The translations under genes were made by a program, and so were the position numbers. Below, piece by piece: positions 22,676-34,600 of a DNA stretch of 64,000 nucleotides. The notes beneath the pieces were generated by a model. The model was not told where the DNA came from. It ran no database searches and saw only the letters and a list, made by a program, of their open reading frames with translations. The first letter of the stretch is position 1. Each line of letters opens with the position of its first letter. Source of the stretch: Pyxicephalus adspersus (Eukaryota; Chordata; Amphibia; Anura; Pyxicephalidae); the NCBI RefSeq assembly GCF_032062135.1, contig NC_092862.1, forward strand, positions 46,121,539-46,185,538, read 5' to 3'.

Positions 22676-25600
22676 AAGATTTCTTTGTATTGGACTTAAT
22701 ACACCTATTTTGTATTGAATCTAATACAAAACTATTTAAATTTCCCACATCCCTCCTGCATGCACCGACATCACCGGGAAACCCTGGACTTCAGCAGTTG
22801 CCGGCTGGCAGAAAGAAGACGTGTCCTCAGCACCTGCAGGGACATAGACGGGCATTATGTGCCAAATTTAGTGTCCCCTGTTTGTGTCATGGGTATCAAG
22901 TTACCCCTATTATTCTGTTTGTCCATTCCATTGTCTTTGTAGTATCCCCTTACTAACCAGTGCTTCTGTATTGTGACCCAACAAGTCACCTAACCACCTA
23001 AAAATAGCCGGGCGGTGCACCCAGCTAAAAGGTCAGGAGAGAACACTGATGTGTCGGTGCGCTTGGTTGCTATTGATTGTTGATGTTACTTCAGAGTCCC
23101 CCTCATTGCCATGCATGTTAGTAAAATGCAGCATACGATTGCATTGAATGGGTTGCTGAACACTGTGCAACCCTCACAGCATGTGTATTTATTATAATGC
23201 AGCACACCAGCAATGATGAAAGAATGTCCCTGTTTGAAGATTTCTCCCTTTCTGTGATGGGGACTCTTTAATCTGAGGTAGTGTTTGGCAGAATCTTGCA
23301 ATCAACCAGTGCCAAGATTCTGACAGATACCTTAAAGCATGTTTAGAGCAGGTGCGGTCACCTGGCTCCTGAAGATCATCACCATGGTGACTTCTCCCTC
23401 CTTGCAGGGTGTGTTAGTGTAAAATAGGTGCATTCACCCTGCAGAGCTCACATAGCTGCTAAAAGAATGTTAGGTTAATTTATATGCAGCAACTTCATGC
23501 AAATAATTTTATTACAAACTTGTTTTATGATATTCATGCATCTCATTAGGAAGAAATGAGGTGTTGTTTAGGCCAATAAAAGACTATATGTTATTGGAAG
23601 GTCCAAGAGAACTGCCTATGCACAATGAATTTGTTTTTAATATTTTTACAGGCCTTCGGGATCAACACAAATGATCAGTTTGTCATTTCAACAACAAACA
23701 GAAAAGAAGTAACCAATGCAAACTTTAGTAAGTTTAAATTCTTTAGAAGAATAAGATTGCAGACCATGGAAAATGAAAAACAAGGCTTTTTTGGCTGCAC
23801 TATATAATGTGTGTGCCTTCTGTGGGTATTTCTGGTATTGTGTGATGTGTGCAATACCATGTATGTTGTGTGTGTGATTTAAAATAACAGACTGTTTTTT
23901 TGTATCAGCACAGCCATGCGCATCCTCGACCAGTTGGCATGGTATAAGCTGGCCAACCATAAAGAGCCACACAAAATCAAGCAGTTGTGAATGTACCCTA
24001 ATAGGCACTCACCAGATAGGCATGTTCAGACATCCATTTTTCCAGAATTTTGTAAGCATTTTTACAGCCTGCAAATGCTTGAAATTACATTTACTAACAT
24101 TTGTTCCCAAGCTCCATGTAGCTTCTAGGGATGTTTTGCCATCCAAACGCGCGTTCAACTGCTCATAAAAGCTCGTGGAGATGTTTAAAAAGCCAGATAA
24201 TTGCTTTCTAAATAGAAAAAAATGGTTTAGATGGTTTAAAAAGCCAGAATAAAGACCTATAAAAGTCTGCACAGGAGTTTGTAAATGCAAGCCTTTTGTG
24301 CCTGGAAACCTTACTGTGCAGAGTAGGTGTTCGCAGTTTACCTTTTTCAGATGCTGAACATGTCCACACACCTGTTTTTGAGTATTATTAATGAAACACT
24401 TGATTATTCAGGTGTGAAACTGACGCTCTGCTAGAAATATACTCTCTAGTATATTGGTCGGATTAACCTATTCTCTACCATGTCACGCACATCTGTTTTA
24501 ATACTCTTAATCACTTGGTATTTCACAAGTATTTTATTAAATTTAAAAAAAAAAAAGTTGACAAAACACAAAAGCAGGGTTACATAAAAAAGCAAAATAT
24601 AATAGTATAACAGGATATAAAAGATACCCAACACAGTCTTTGAAAATGAGTAATTTCCTAAAAACATTTAAAAAAAAGGGGGGGGGGGGTTAAGAAGGAA
24701 CAGGTAGGAGTGCAGAGTAACTGAGCCCAAAATTTGATCCTTATCACATGTTCATATGAATTGTCCTGGGTTTCTAAAATACATTTTTTAATTCACATTG
24801 CACAAATTCCCTTTTCATGGAATTTACAGGGACACCATTTATTGGCACTATCAGGCATGTAACAGGGTTGTTTTAACCCCCCTAGCAGTCTGATTCTGTC
24901 CAAATTTCCGTGCAAAAAGTGATACAATTTTTTTGCATGGAAATTTATTTTACATTATAGGCTATAATTCTTAGGAAAAACTCACCATAATATGTCCAAT
25001 AGGTAATGTATTAATAAACCTTAAAAAAAACACAAAAAACTAAAATTTAAATAAAAAAAAAATAAAATAAATATATATTAAAAAAATATAGTTTAACATG
25101 TAATATAAGGCATAGTTCTCCCCAGAGGTTTTTAGCCGGTTGCTCCGCCCGGCTGATTTGAATACCCCGCCCAGCTCTCGGCAGCTCTCATCCTCGGATG
25201 CACGGATCTCAGTGAAGCTGTTCTGTGTTCTCTGTCATCTGTTCAGAGGATTGCTGCCGATGAGAGGTGAGCACACACAGTTCAGCCTTCATGTGAAGGA
25301 GACACAGGCAGCCCCGCCCCCATCTCATAGCACGAGCTCAGATTTCTGCCTTTGAAATGTATCCACTGCTAGCTGCGTGTGAATTCTGCATCCTCCCAGC
25401 TCCATAGTTCTCCCCAGAGGGTTTTAGCCGGTTGCTCCGCCCGGCTGATTTAAATACTCCGCCCAGCTCTCGGCAGCTCTCATCCTCGGATGCACAGATC
25501 TCAGTGAGGCTGCTCCGTGCTCTGTGACAGCTTCCTACCACCCGGCTGAAAAAAATTTCTGGGGAGAACACTGCAGCTCTGTGTGTACAAACCTCCATAT

Positions 25601-28600
25601 CTCCTAAACTGTATGTCACAATGACCTGTAATTTTCAGGGTGTACAGGGGACCCTCATAGATACCAGGTATTACAATTTCAGCCCCCCAGCTTTAAAGAA
25701 TTTCAAGATATGGGGGTCACAAATGTAAAAAGTTATGAAAATTGAACTTTGCGGTTGCTGTAATGATGCCATGGTGATGAAAGTTGATCGCCACACGTGT
25801 CTCCCACTTCCACCGCTATTTTTGTTTCCCTGCACCTCTTAATTCTGGAGAAATTGGGGTTTGAAGTAAGATGCAAACAGATATGTGTAACAGAGCAGGC
25901 AGCACATTTTGCTAGGTAGAGATTTATGTTCTCATAAAGCCATACTAATGACATTTTAAAAAGGTTTAGCCACAAGTGTCCCCCACTTGCACCTACAGTT
26001 TCAGTTTCCTATGCCTCCACGTGTACCTTAAAAATATCAAGTTAATACAACCAACGTTTTAGGAGATCTGAAGGTTTGAACACAGCGAGTTGTTAGGCTG
26101 CAGAATATGACAAGCAGCTTTTACACTCACATAACGATCACACTGCGCTGCCGATGACATTACACACTGCGGATAAACTTCACAAACTGTTTTTATTTAG
26201 AATATGGACAGTGATAAGAGGGGGTCACTGTCTGTCTTGTCCTGATCTGATATCACATGCATGATGCTATTAAAGCATTGCCACATTTTTTACATTATAT
26301 TAAAAAAGTGACTTTCTCTAATGGAAAAATGTGTGTTTTTTGTTTTTACACTTTTGTGGAGAGGACCTCTCCCTTCAGTCTTCACTTCCATTTCAGTAAA
26401 GACCGAAGGGGAAATCCGCAGCCTCCTGGGATATTTGTGTCACATATCCCAAGAGGCTCTGCACTGCTCCTTGTGTGCATGCACCTTCAGAGGCTTTCTT
26501 ATAATGTAAAAAAAAGTGTTCAATCTCATGCATGCGCAGTGCAAGGCAGCACTGGACGTACAAGTGAGCATTAGGGAAAAGGTGGAAGCTGGGCCTGCTG
26601 GGCTAATTTTGTAAAAGAAGTGAAAAAAAAATGTTTTCACAAAAGTTCACTTTAACTAAAGACACAGGAGCACATCTGAAGTACGGCTGAATTCACACCG
26701 GCAGTAAGGTTACATTTGTCCATTCCTCATGCCAAGAACCACTGCTGCTTAAAAAAACTTCTAGCTCTGAAAAAGCCCATCACTTACCACCTGTTATATA
26801 TATATATATATATATATATTATATGAATATTTATTTGTATTGGATTCTATACAGCTGTTTTGTATTAAATCCAATACAAAGTGATTTTGAATTTCCCTCC
26901 ACTAACTCCCGTCCCACTAACTCCCGAGTGTGATTACCGCTGTTTGCAACTAAAATCCACCCCGAGTCACACTCAGGATTACTTCTTAGGTGGTTAAAGT
27001 AAGCCTATAGGCAAAAAAAAAAAAAAAATAAACATTTGCTGCACACATTACGATTTGACTGTACAAGGTAATTAAGCTTTCCCACTAGCTATGTAGTGCA
27101 AGTGCTGCCTGATTTTATTTCGATTGCATAAAGAGCTCTTGTAGGTCTTTCTTTAACATTAGATTTTGTACATCATTGTTTGATTGCATAGTCAGATTGG
27201 AACACGTATGGTGAACTTAAATGAATTGGGTGCCAGAGCATGCACAGAGCCACAATGTGATTTGTAATACTGCTACTTTTCCCCGTTTTATTTTGTAAAA
27301 TAAGTTTTAGAACTGTTCAGCCTTGTTTTTCAGAAAAAACAAGTTTCCATTTTTTGATGCAATTGTATGTATTGTTTCCTAGATTTGATTATAAAAAATG
27401 GCATCACTCTCTACCTTCTTGATGCAATTGACCAATTGCTTCCCTCATCAACAAAAGAGAGAATCGATTTCTTACCTCATTATGATACTTTGGTCAAAAG
27501 TGGAATGTATGAATATTATGCTAGTGAAGGGCAAAACCCATTACGTAAGTATTTTTAACAGCTTGAACAATGATAAATATTTATACATATTGTAACTATA
27601 TTCCATATTTGTCTTTATTATAAATTAATATAGCTACTTTTTGTCAAGCCTATTTTTTCTTATCCTAAAGTCAATAAAACGAGTTATATAGGGAGCATTT
27701 ATCATTTTTGTTGCATGGGAAGTCAATGTTAAACAGAGCCAGTAAAGCATATTACATAATAGATTTATTTAATGGCTACAACTTTTATTTGAAGGTTGAT
27801 GTAGGGATTCTTCCCAGACAGCAGTAAGACTAAAATGGAAATATTATTAAAAAGTGATAGTTTATCAATATAACGTAATGGGGCGCCTAAATTCTGTCCT
27901 CAAACTAAGCAGAACACAGAAGAATGAAATATAAGATTGTAATGATCATTTAGTTGTTGTTTTAGTTTCTCTAAAAGTGAATAGGTGAATGATTGTCTAT
28001 CTGAACTGTAAACTAAAGAAATGTGGTTCCTGAAAGCAACAAATCATTTCCAGGTCATGCAGTTGCTTTTTGTTCTCTGAATAAAGAACTGCACAACTTC
28101 AACCACATGCTGTGTGAGCATGTGGGACTATCTTTGATTTACGATTTGCAAAAAGCAGGGTCAATAGATGTGTGTAGTTCCTTCATTTTATTTAATTTTT
28201 TTTTCCTTTTTACCAATCCATTTTTTTTTTCATCTTAAGCATACATTATTGAGCAATACCTTAAGCAAGCAAGTTACTACTGAGTTCCTTTATGTTCTAA
28301 TGATTACTGATTATGTTTCACTTACTAACAGAACTCCATTTGGGCTTTTTGATTTGATATTTTCAGCTTTTGCTCTGGCAGAATTAATAGACAATTCACT
28401 TTCTGCAACAGCGCGAATTTCAGGCAAACGAAACATACAGATAAGCCTGGTATGTAATCTTGATATTGTATTGTTTCTTACATGTACATTATATATTAGT
28501 TTAGTTTTATCTTTTTAAATATATTTCCTATATGCATACAACAGCTTTTTGATGAAACTCGTGGCAAGCCTGCTGTTGCTGTTATTGATAATGGAAAAGG

Positions 28601-31600
28601 AATGACTTCAACACAACTTAAAAACTGGGCGGTGTATCGTCTATCAAAGTTTACAAGAGGAACTGGAAACTACAGGTTTTTATTGGTTTAGAACTTTGTG
28701 TTCATATTGACTATACTTGATAATAAAGAAAAATCGATATAAATAAAACAAAACACATACAATATGTACAGAAAAGCATAACTGCATTTGTTCCTTCACC
28801 CCATGAAAAGAAAGTCCAAAATAATTTGTCACTTACAAAAAAAAAATCTAAAAGGGTGGCCTGGCTGTTTTTTTCCTTCTTTACTGTACACATGTGGATC
28901 TTGACCATCTCTAGCGAGTTCTCTGCAGGAAGGAGCACTGCAGGAGGCTATAGGCAGCACAGCCTTTTTTGCTGCTGGGGTACAATCTAAATTGTGTAGA
29001 GGGAAATGCAAAATGATATAGCTGGGGATTTAAAGAGTAAAAAACAAATTATTTTATTGTATGTTCTTGTTGATCCCATGGTTTAAAATAGTTATTAGGC
29101 ATTTAAAAAAAGTAATATTTGCAGCCTTTGCCATTCTGGGAAGAAGGGTGCTGGTACTGCTGTGCTCTGAGACAGTCCCACATCTACATAATGACTACTG
29201 CAACAGAAGAGATTAGTTAACTTGAACATAGAGACCAAAGATATGTAAACGATATAATAGTACCCAGTCTGTAAAGTTGTGCAATTATATGCTAAGGGAC
29301 CCTAATGTTGAATTTTAGAATAGTATGTTTAAAAACTAAAATATAACTTAAAACCTAATATATAAGGTATAACTTAAATTTCATTCCCAGTAATTTTATT
29401 ATATTTTTCCTAAGCGATGAAGAAAGTTACATCCGTCCTCCACCAATGATGCGCAGTCTGAATAGTGATATTTCCTACTTTGGAGTGGGAGGAAAACAAG
29501 CTGTTTTCTTTATTGGTCAGTCTACTCGCGTAAGTGTGTTGAATATTATTCCCACTGTATATATGTCAATGTAAAATTAAAGCTTTTAGCCATTAAATAT
29601 CTAGAAAAATGCTGCCACAAATTTTATGGTAAATGTTAGTGATCAAAATGTTGTTATTCACCAGAATTGCCCAAAGTTTTGTCATGCAGGTCTCTAGTAA
29701 AGCTGAAGCTGTGCTTTTATCCTATAAGTGCAAGAGGCAAAGAGACAAGTGTATTCTTTTGTATCTTTTTAGTATAGTTTCTAAATATGTGCAGTTATCC
29801 ATCCTGAAAGAATTTTTGCAGTTTCCTGTGATAAGCACTGGTAACCTCTCCCTTAGAGTTTCTGGCCTTGTTTACTCCCCTCATAGTTTTTGCAGGGCTG
29901 CAGTATCTAATGGACCCTCTGTTGGATCACTTTGTCTGGCACCACCCATTTATGTTTCATATCTTTATTGAGCAGCATATCCAAAAAAAAACAAAACAAG
30001 CATGGTGCTGATGCCTGCCTCCCAAAAACAGTTAGAGCTGCACTGTGTGTAAATGCAAGGTGTGAAAAGTATCTGCAGACCTTTCACTAGGAAGTGAAGG
30101 AACACTATCATGGTTCTTTTCTTGTGCATTGTATGATTAGCCCTGTAACAATCTCTACTTTGAAACAGATTAGCTTTCTTTGCTAAGGTAAATTCTACAT
30201 GCAAAATAGAAATAAAAAATCTGTGATTTGTTTATGACAAATATTTTCCTGAAAAAAATTCTGGAGACCAGCTTTCATTTTTCACTCTGTGTGTTCCTTT
30301 CTGACCTTCTACAATAATTGTTAAATATTTGTAGATTACTGATCTCAAAAGTAGGCTGTATTGCAAATAAAAATATGGTTTATCTTCCTTTTTTAAGATT
30401 ATCACCAAGACATCAGATTCACAAGATGTTCATGAATTTTTGATTTCCAAAGAAGACTTTGAGAAGAAAGAGAAGAATAAAGAATCTATTTACAGTGGGT
30501 TTATTAGAAACAGAAAGGTAAAACTTTTGGATTAACAGTTTGAACAGAAAATACTATGTTTATATCATAAACTTGGTATATGTGGAAAGGTTAAAGAACT
30601 TTACTGCTGAAGCTGTGTGGTAACTTTTTTGTTAAAGGAGATGGGCATATTTTTTTTCATATGTGAGATCTGCCCCCATAATGAGAGTTGATCTGATGAA
30701 TGTTGTAGTAATGTTCAGAATTCAATAGAGCAGTGGTCACCAACTGGTGGAGAAAATTTTGTTTGTCCACATCTCTTGGCAGTGCACCCCCCAGAGCGGT
30801 CAGGATTAGGACCCCACTAGAGAGGTGCACTGGCCAGAGCCGCGGACCATGTCCCCTGTATCGATCACAGGTTCAGGGCGGTGGGCGGGTTGTGTCTAAA
30901 AACACAGGCTCAGACCTGCAATGGGAGAGTGGGCAGGTTCTTGCAAAATGATGTCACTCTAGGGGAAGTTTTTTCCCCTTTGAGTGACACACGGCTCCCT
31001 GCACATGCGTGGTCCGGAGTCTGGCAACCACTGCAGTAGTGGACATGCAAATAAGAGATGCTTTCACTTCTGATTCTCTGGTATGGCTTTCTCTCCAGCA
31101 CCAGTCTCGCTTGAGGCTTGGAGACTAGTAGTAAGGCACAGGAACCCCATTGCCTTAGATCAGTGATCACCAACCTTTTTGGTCCCGCGGACCACTAAAA
31201 TCGTCGGCTCCCGACTGCGCATGCGCGGGCAGTTGGGTGTAACTCAAAGGGGAGAAACCTCCCCCAGAGTGATGTCATCATGACATAACCCCGCCCACTC
31301 TCCCATCACAGATCTGATCACAGTTGTTTCCAGGGACTCAGCCCGCTAACTTTCCCGAGCCGGGGGACATGGTCCACGGCTCTGGCCAGTGCGTCCCCGC
31401 AGCAGGGTTCTTCTCCTGACCCCGCTCGAGGTTGCACCGGCCAGAGCTGCGGACCACCAAAATTTTCTCCCATGACCACCAGAGGTCCGCGGACCACCAG
31501 TTGGTGACCGCTGCCATAGATGATCTCATACTGTAGAGCTTCTACTTCTATTAGGACAGTGGTCCACAGACAAAATTTGGACATTATTTGTAATTTTTAT

Positions 31601-34600
31601 GCTTTAATATTAACAAAATAATATTCCAATAAATTCTTATATTCTGACTGACAATTTTTGCCTTTATATTGCACTAAATTAACGAACTGTACTAGACGAA
31701 AAAACAAGGGAGGCGCAGAGTGACGTCACTGTAGTTTTAAGTTGTATGAGGCAACCGTTGCCGAGCCGTATGCTTCAGTATTGTTTCAACCATTACAACC
31801 ATCACCCTGCTCTGCGAATTCTCATCTGATTGTTTTCATTTATTTGTTTATTTCTCAGATGCTTTTTTAGGTAAGAATGACCTTAACTGTGTATTTTCTT
31901 TACCTGTTATATTTAATGGCATCAAATAGTTTGACTTTGATAACTATCAATTCTTGTTTGGTCTTAGATTCGAATGAAATAAACCCATAATGAGTTAGAA
32001 AAAGCAAACAAATATTTGCCTTTCTTAAGTAATACCAAAGATAATGCAACTAATGATAATAGTAACAATAGTAATACTTCACTTAACCGTAAGCTGCTCA
32101 ATGAATCAGAGACTCCACAGTCCTCGTCAGGCTCAACCCTCTCTCCTAACAAAAGAGCAAATCTAACACTTGCCCTATGCCTCCTAAAAGGTTGTGCTTT
32201 TGGTCAGTGATTTTTTCCAAGTTCATTGTTTTATATCACATTATTTCATATATTTGTAGCCAGCTGATTATTCACATGTACAAGAAGATGAGCACTATTT
32301 GCGTGATCTCATTGTGGAAGAAAAAGATAAAGAAAGTTTCACAGCAGTTATCATTACTGGCATTCAACCTGTCCATATACAGTTCCTAAAGAATTTTTGG
32401 CATCTATGGACCAGGCAGTTGTCGTGAGTATATTCAAATACTAATTTATTTATTTTATTTTTTTTTTAACGTGCAACAATTTTTAATTTTTATATGAAAC
32501 TGTTATGTAACAATATTTTCTTTCTTTAGGCATATCTACCATTATTACATACATGGACCTAGAGGAAATGTGCTAAATAATCCCAGCAAAAAATATACCA
32601 GCTTCATTGACATTAGGGTAAATGCAATACCTTTTTATGATGTTACCCTTTAATATTTAAAATGAGAGAATTCTTTATTCTCAACATGCAGAGCTGCTTT
32701 TCTTAAATTAAATGAAAAACCTAATCATGCATATTCTATGTTTATATTTTTCTTAAGGAAAGCTGTCATAAAAAAATGTAGAGTGACTGACTCGGCCTCC
32801 CTCTTCTTTCCAATGCTCACTGTTCCTCCAGCACTGCTATTTTCTTTTTTTCCAGGTGCTTTTTCACATCACCTGAACTTAGACTGCAGAATATGAAAAG
32901 CAGTCTTTACACACAGCTATCACACAGCTGTACTGCTGATGACGTTATTACACATGCCCATTTACACGCCCACATTTTCTCACTAAAACACACAGCACGA
33001 GCTATCAGATGGGGCAATACTGTCTATATCCCAGACTCATCAAAGCTGAGGTGTGCTGTGCTGTGCAGTTCTCCCCCACCCACCTCTCATCAGAAGCTTG
33101 AACCCTCAAAATGGATGACAGCCGTCCACTGAGCAGCCCCACTATAGCCTGTTTAGAGGATTAGAGCTTCTGATGAGGGGTAGGCAGGGGAGGCACGGCA
33201 GCCGGGCGCTGCACATGGGTAAAACCTGCAGGGGAGAACTATGAACAGGACAATGATGCCAAAATTACCTGCAAATCTTCAGAATGGCTGAAAAAAAATC
33301 AAGGTATTGTAATGGCCCAGTTTAAGTCCAGCCCTTATCCAAATAAGAATGCTTTTAAAAGGACCCTCAGGGAGCTGTGCCTAAACAAATGCCCCAAAAC
33401 CTCAATGAACTGAAGCAATGTTATGTGGAACAGTGGGCCAAAAATTCTTCACAAAGATGTGATAGATTAATAAAGTCCTGCAGAAAATGATTACTTCAGA
33501 TTGTTTGTGCTAAAGGTTCTGCAAGCTTTGAGTTGTAGGGTGTATGGCATCTTACATTTTGGCTTTATATGTGTTAAATAATTGCATGGTGAAATCTGGT
33601 TGGTTAGATTTAAAAAATTTTAGAACCTGCTGAGAACCAGAACATTTTTGTTTTTAAATATGCCCTGATTTGTAAAACCTCAGAATTGAAAAAGAGTTAT
33701 CCGTTCTTTCACATCCGTATATATCTACTTATGTCCTATTTTATATAATGTTTACTTTCTAAGTTATAAGTGAAATATGGTTACTTTGTGATCTCTTATA
33801 ACCCTTTTTAGTAACAAAAATAATTGTAAGTAATATGCATTCTTTTTATACCTTTGCAGATCTACATGTCTGAAAAAGGAAAATCACGTAAGACTATTAA
33901 CTTAAGAGACATCCAGGATGACATGCAGACACTGTATATAAACAGCGCTTCTGAGAGCTTTGAGTTTAAAGCCCTAGTTGAAGGAGATGGTGTTGTAGAA
34001 GGAATTGTGAGATATCATCCTTTCTTATATGACAAAGAAACTTATCCAGAAGATCCATACTTTCCTACAAGTAAGTTTTAGCGTGATTGAAGTATTTGTT
34101 CCACTATTCCAATTTCTTTTTGTTTATGATTACAAGCATATTTTTTTTCTAATAATATACTAGTAATCATTGTTAAACAATAGTTATTAATGACATTATT
34201 ATTGAGCTCCTATTGGACATATGCGCAGCTCAGCTTTTTCACGTATTCCCAGTACAGTTAAGCAGGTAACACATGTTATTGTAGAAGGGGCATTGCCTAT
34301 CTTTTTCTGCAATAACCACCTACCTGATCCCGTATTATATGCTGTGTATCCTGAAACAACTGACTTCTTAATTTTATTCCTAAACTGGCAAAGCCAGTCT
34401 TTATATGTGACACGTTACCTTGAACTGAACTCTAACAGACAGAGAGCAAAGGACTAGCCCCATAATTGACTGTGGTCTCCCTACAGCTGATCTTTCTCTA
34501 ATACTGTCTATATTCATTCTTTGTTCTTGATAGTGTTTTTGTATAAGGACTACCATCTTGCTAAAGGCAGATTTTGCCATGTCAGAACCTACATTTTCAG

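Larger units (their letters stand above)
22070..23651 (+). other. SMCHD1: SMCHD1 intron 1
   Basis: Holds a short tail of the frog-type repeat with gcgccaacataatatgcagcgctgtaca (22340-22399, split here as two blocks), the left part of a family-D TTAA MITE with a TA microsatellite, and a family-B fragment. Positions 23050-23640 show nothing recognisable. Confidence 0.8.
24873..26997 (+). mobile_element. Family-D TTAA MITE split by later insertions
   Basis: Left end TTAACCCCCCTAGCAGTCTG; right end cttaggtggTTAA (26985-26997). The left half runs to about 25110 (gtaatataagg). The right half resumes near 26780 with a (TA)n run and ttgtattggattc, giving the same internal order as the copy at 22400. 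About 1.67 kb of foreign sequence lies between. Confidence 0.75.
23728..27382 (+). other. SMCHD1: SMCHD1 intron 2, with nested transposons
   Basis: Largest intron read here (3655 bp). About 24530-24700 is A-rich with a G-run, resembling a reversed LINE or SINE tail. Positions 24873-26997 are a nest of at least three elements (listed separately). Positions 23730-24500 and 27000-27380 show nothing recognisable. Confidence 0.85.
30518..32259 (+). other. SMCHD1: SMCHD1 intron 7
   Basis: Contains two hAT-type MITEs (30731-31033 and 31161-31513). Positions 31560-32250 show no recognisable element; the K/N/S-rich open frame at 32016-32210 has no family match. Confidence 0.8.

Noticed and set aside
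22621..22956. 111-codon open frame starting in the (TA)n run
   Set aside because: Made of microsatellite, family-D and family-B sequence; no domain.
32016..32210. Open frame just before SMCHD1 exon 8 considered as an extra exon
   Set aside because: No counterpart in SMCHD1 of other vertebrates, and exons 7 and 8 join in phase without it.
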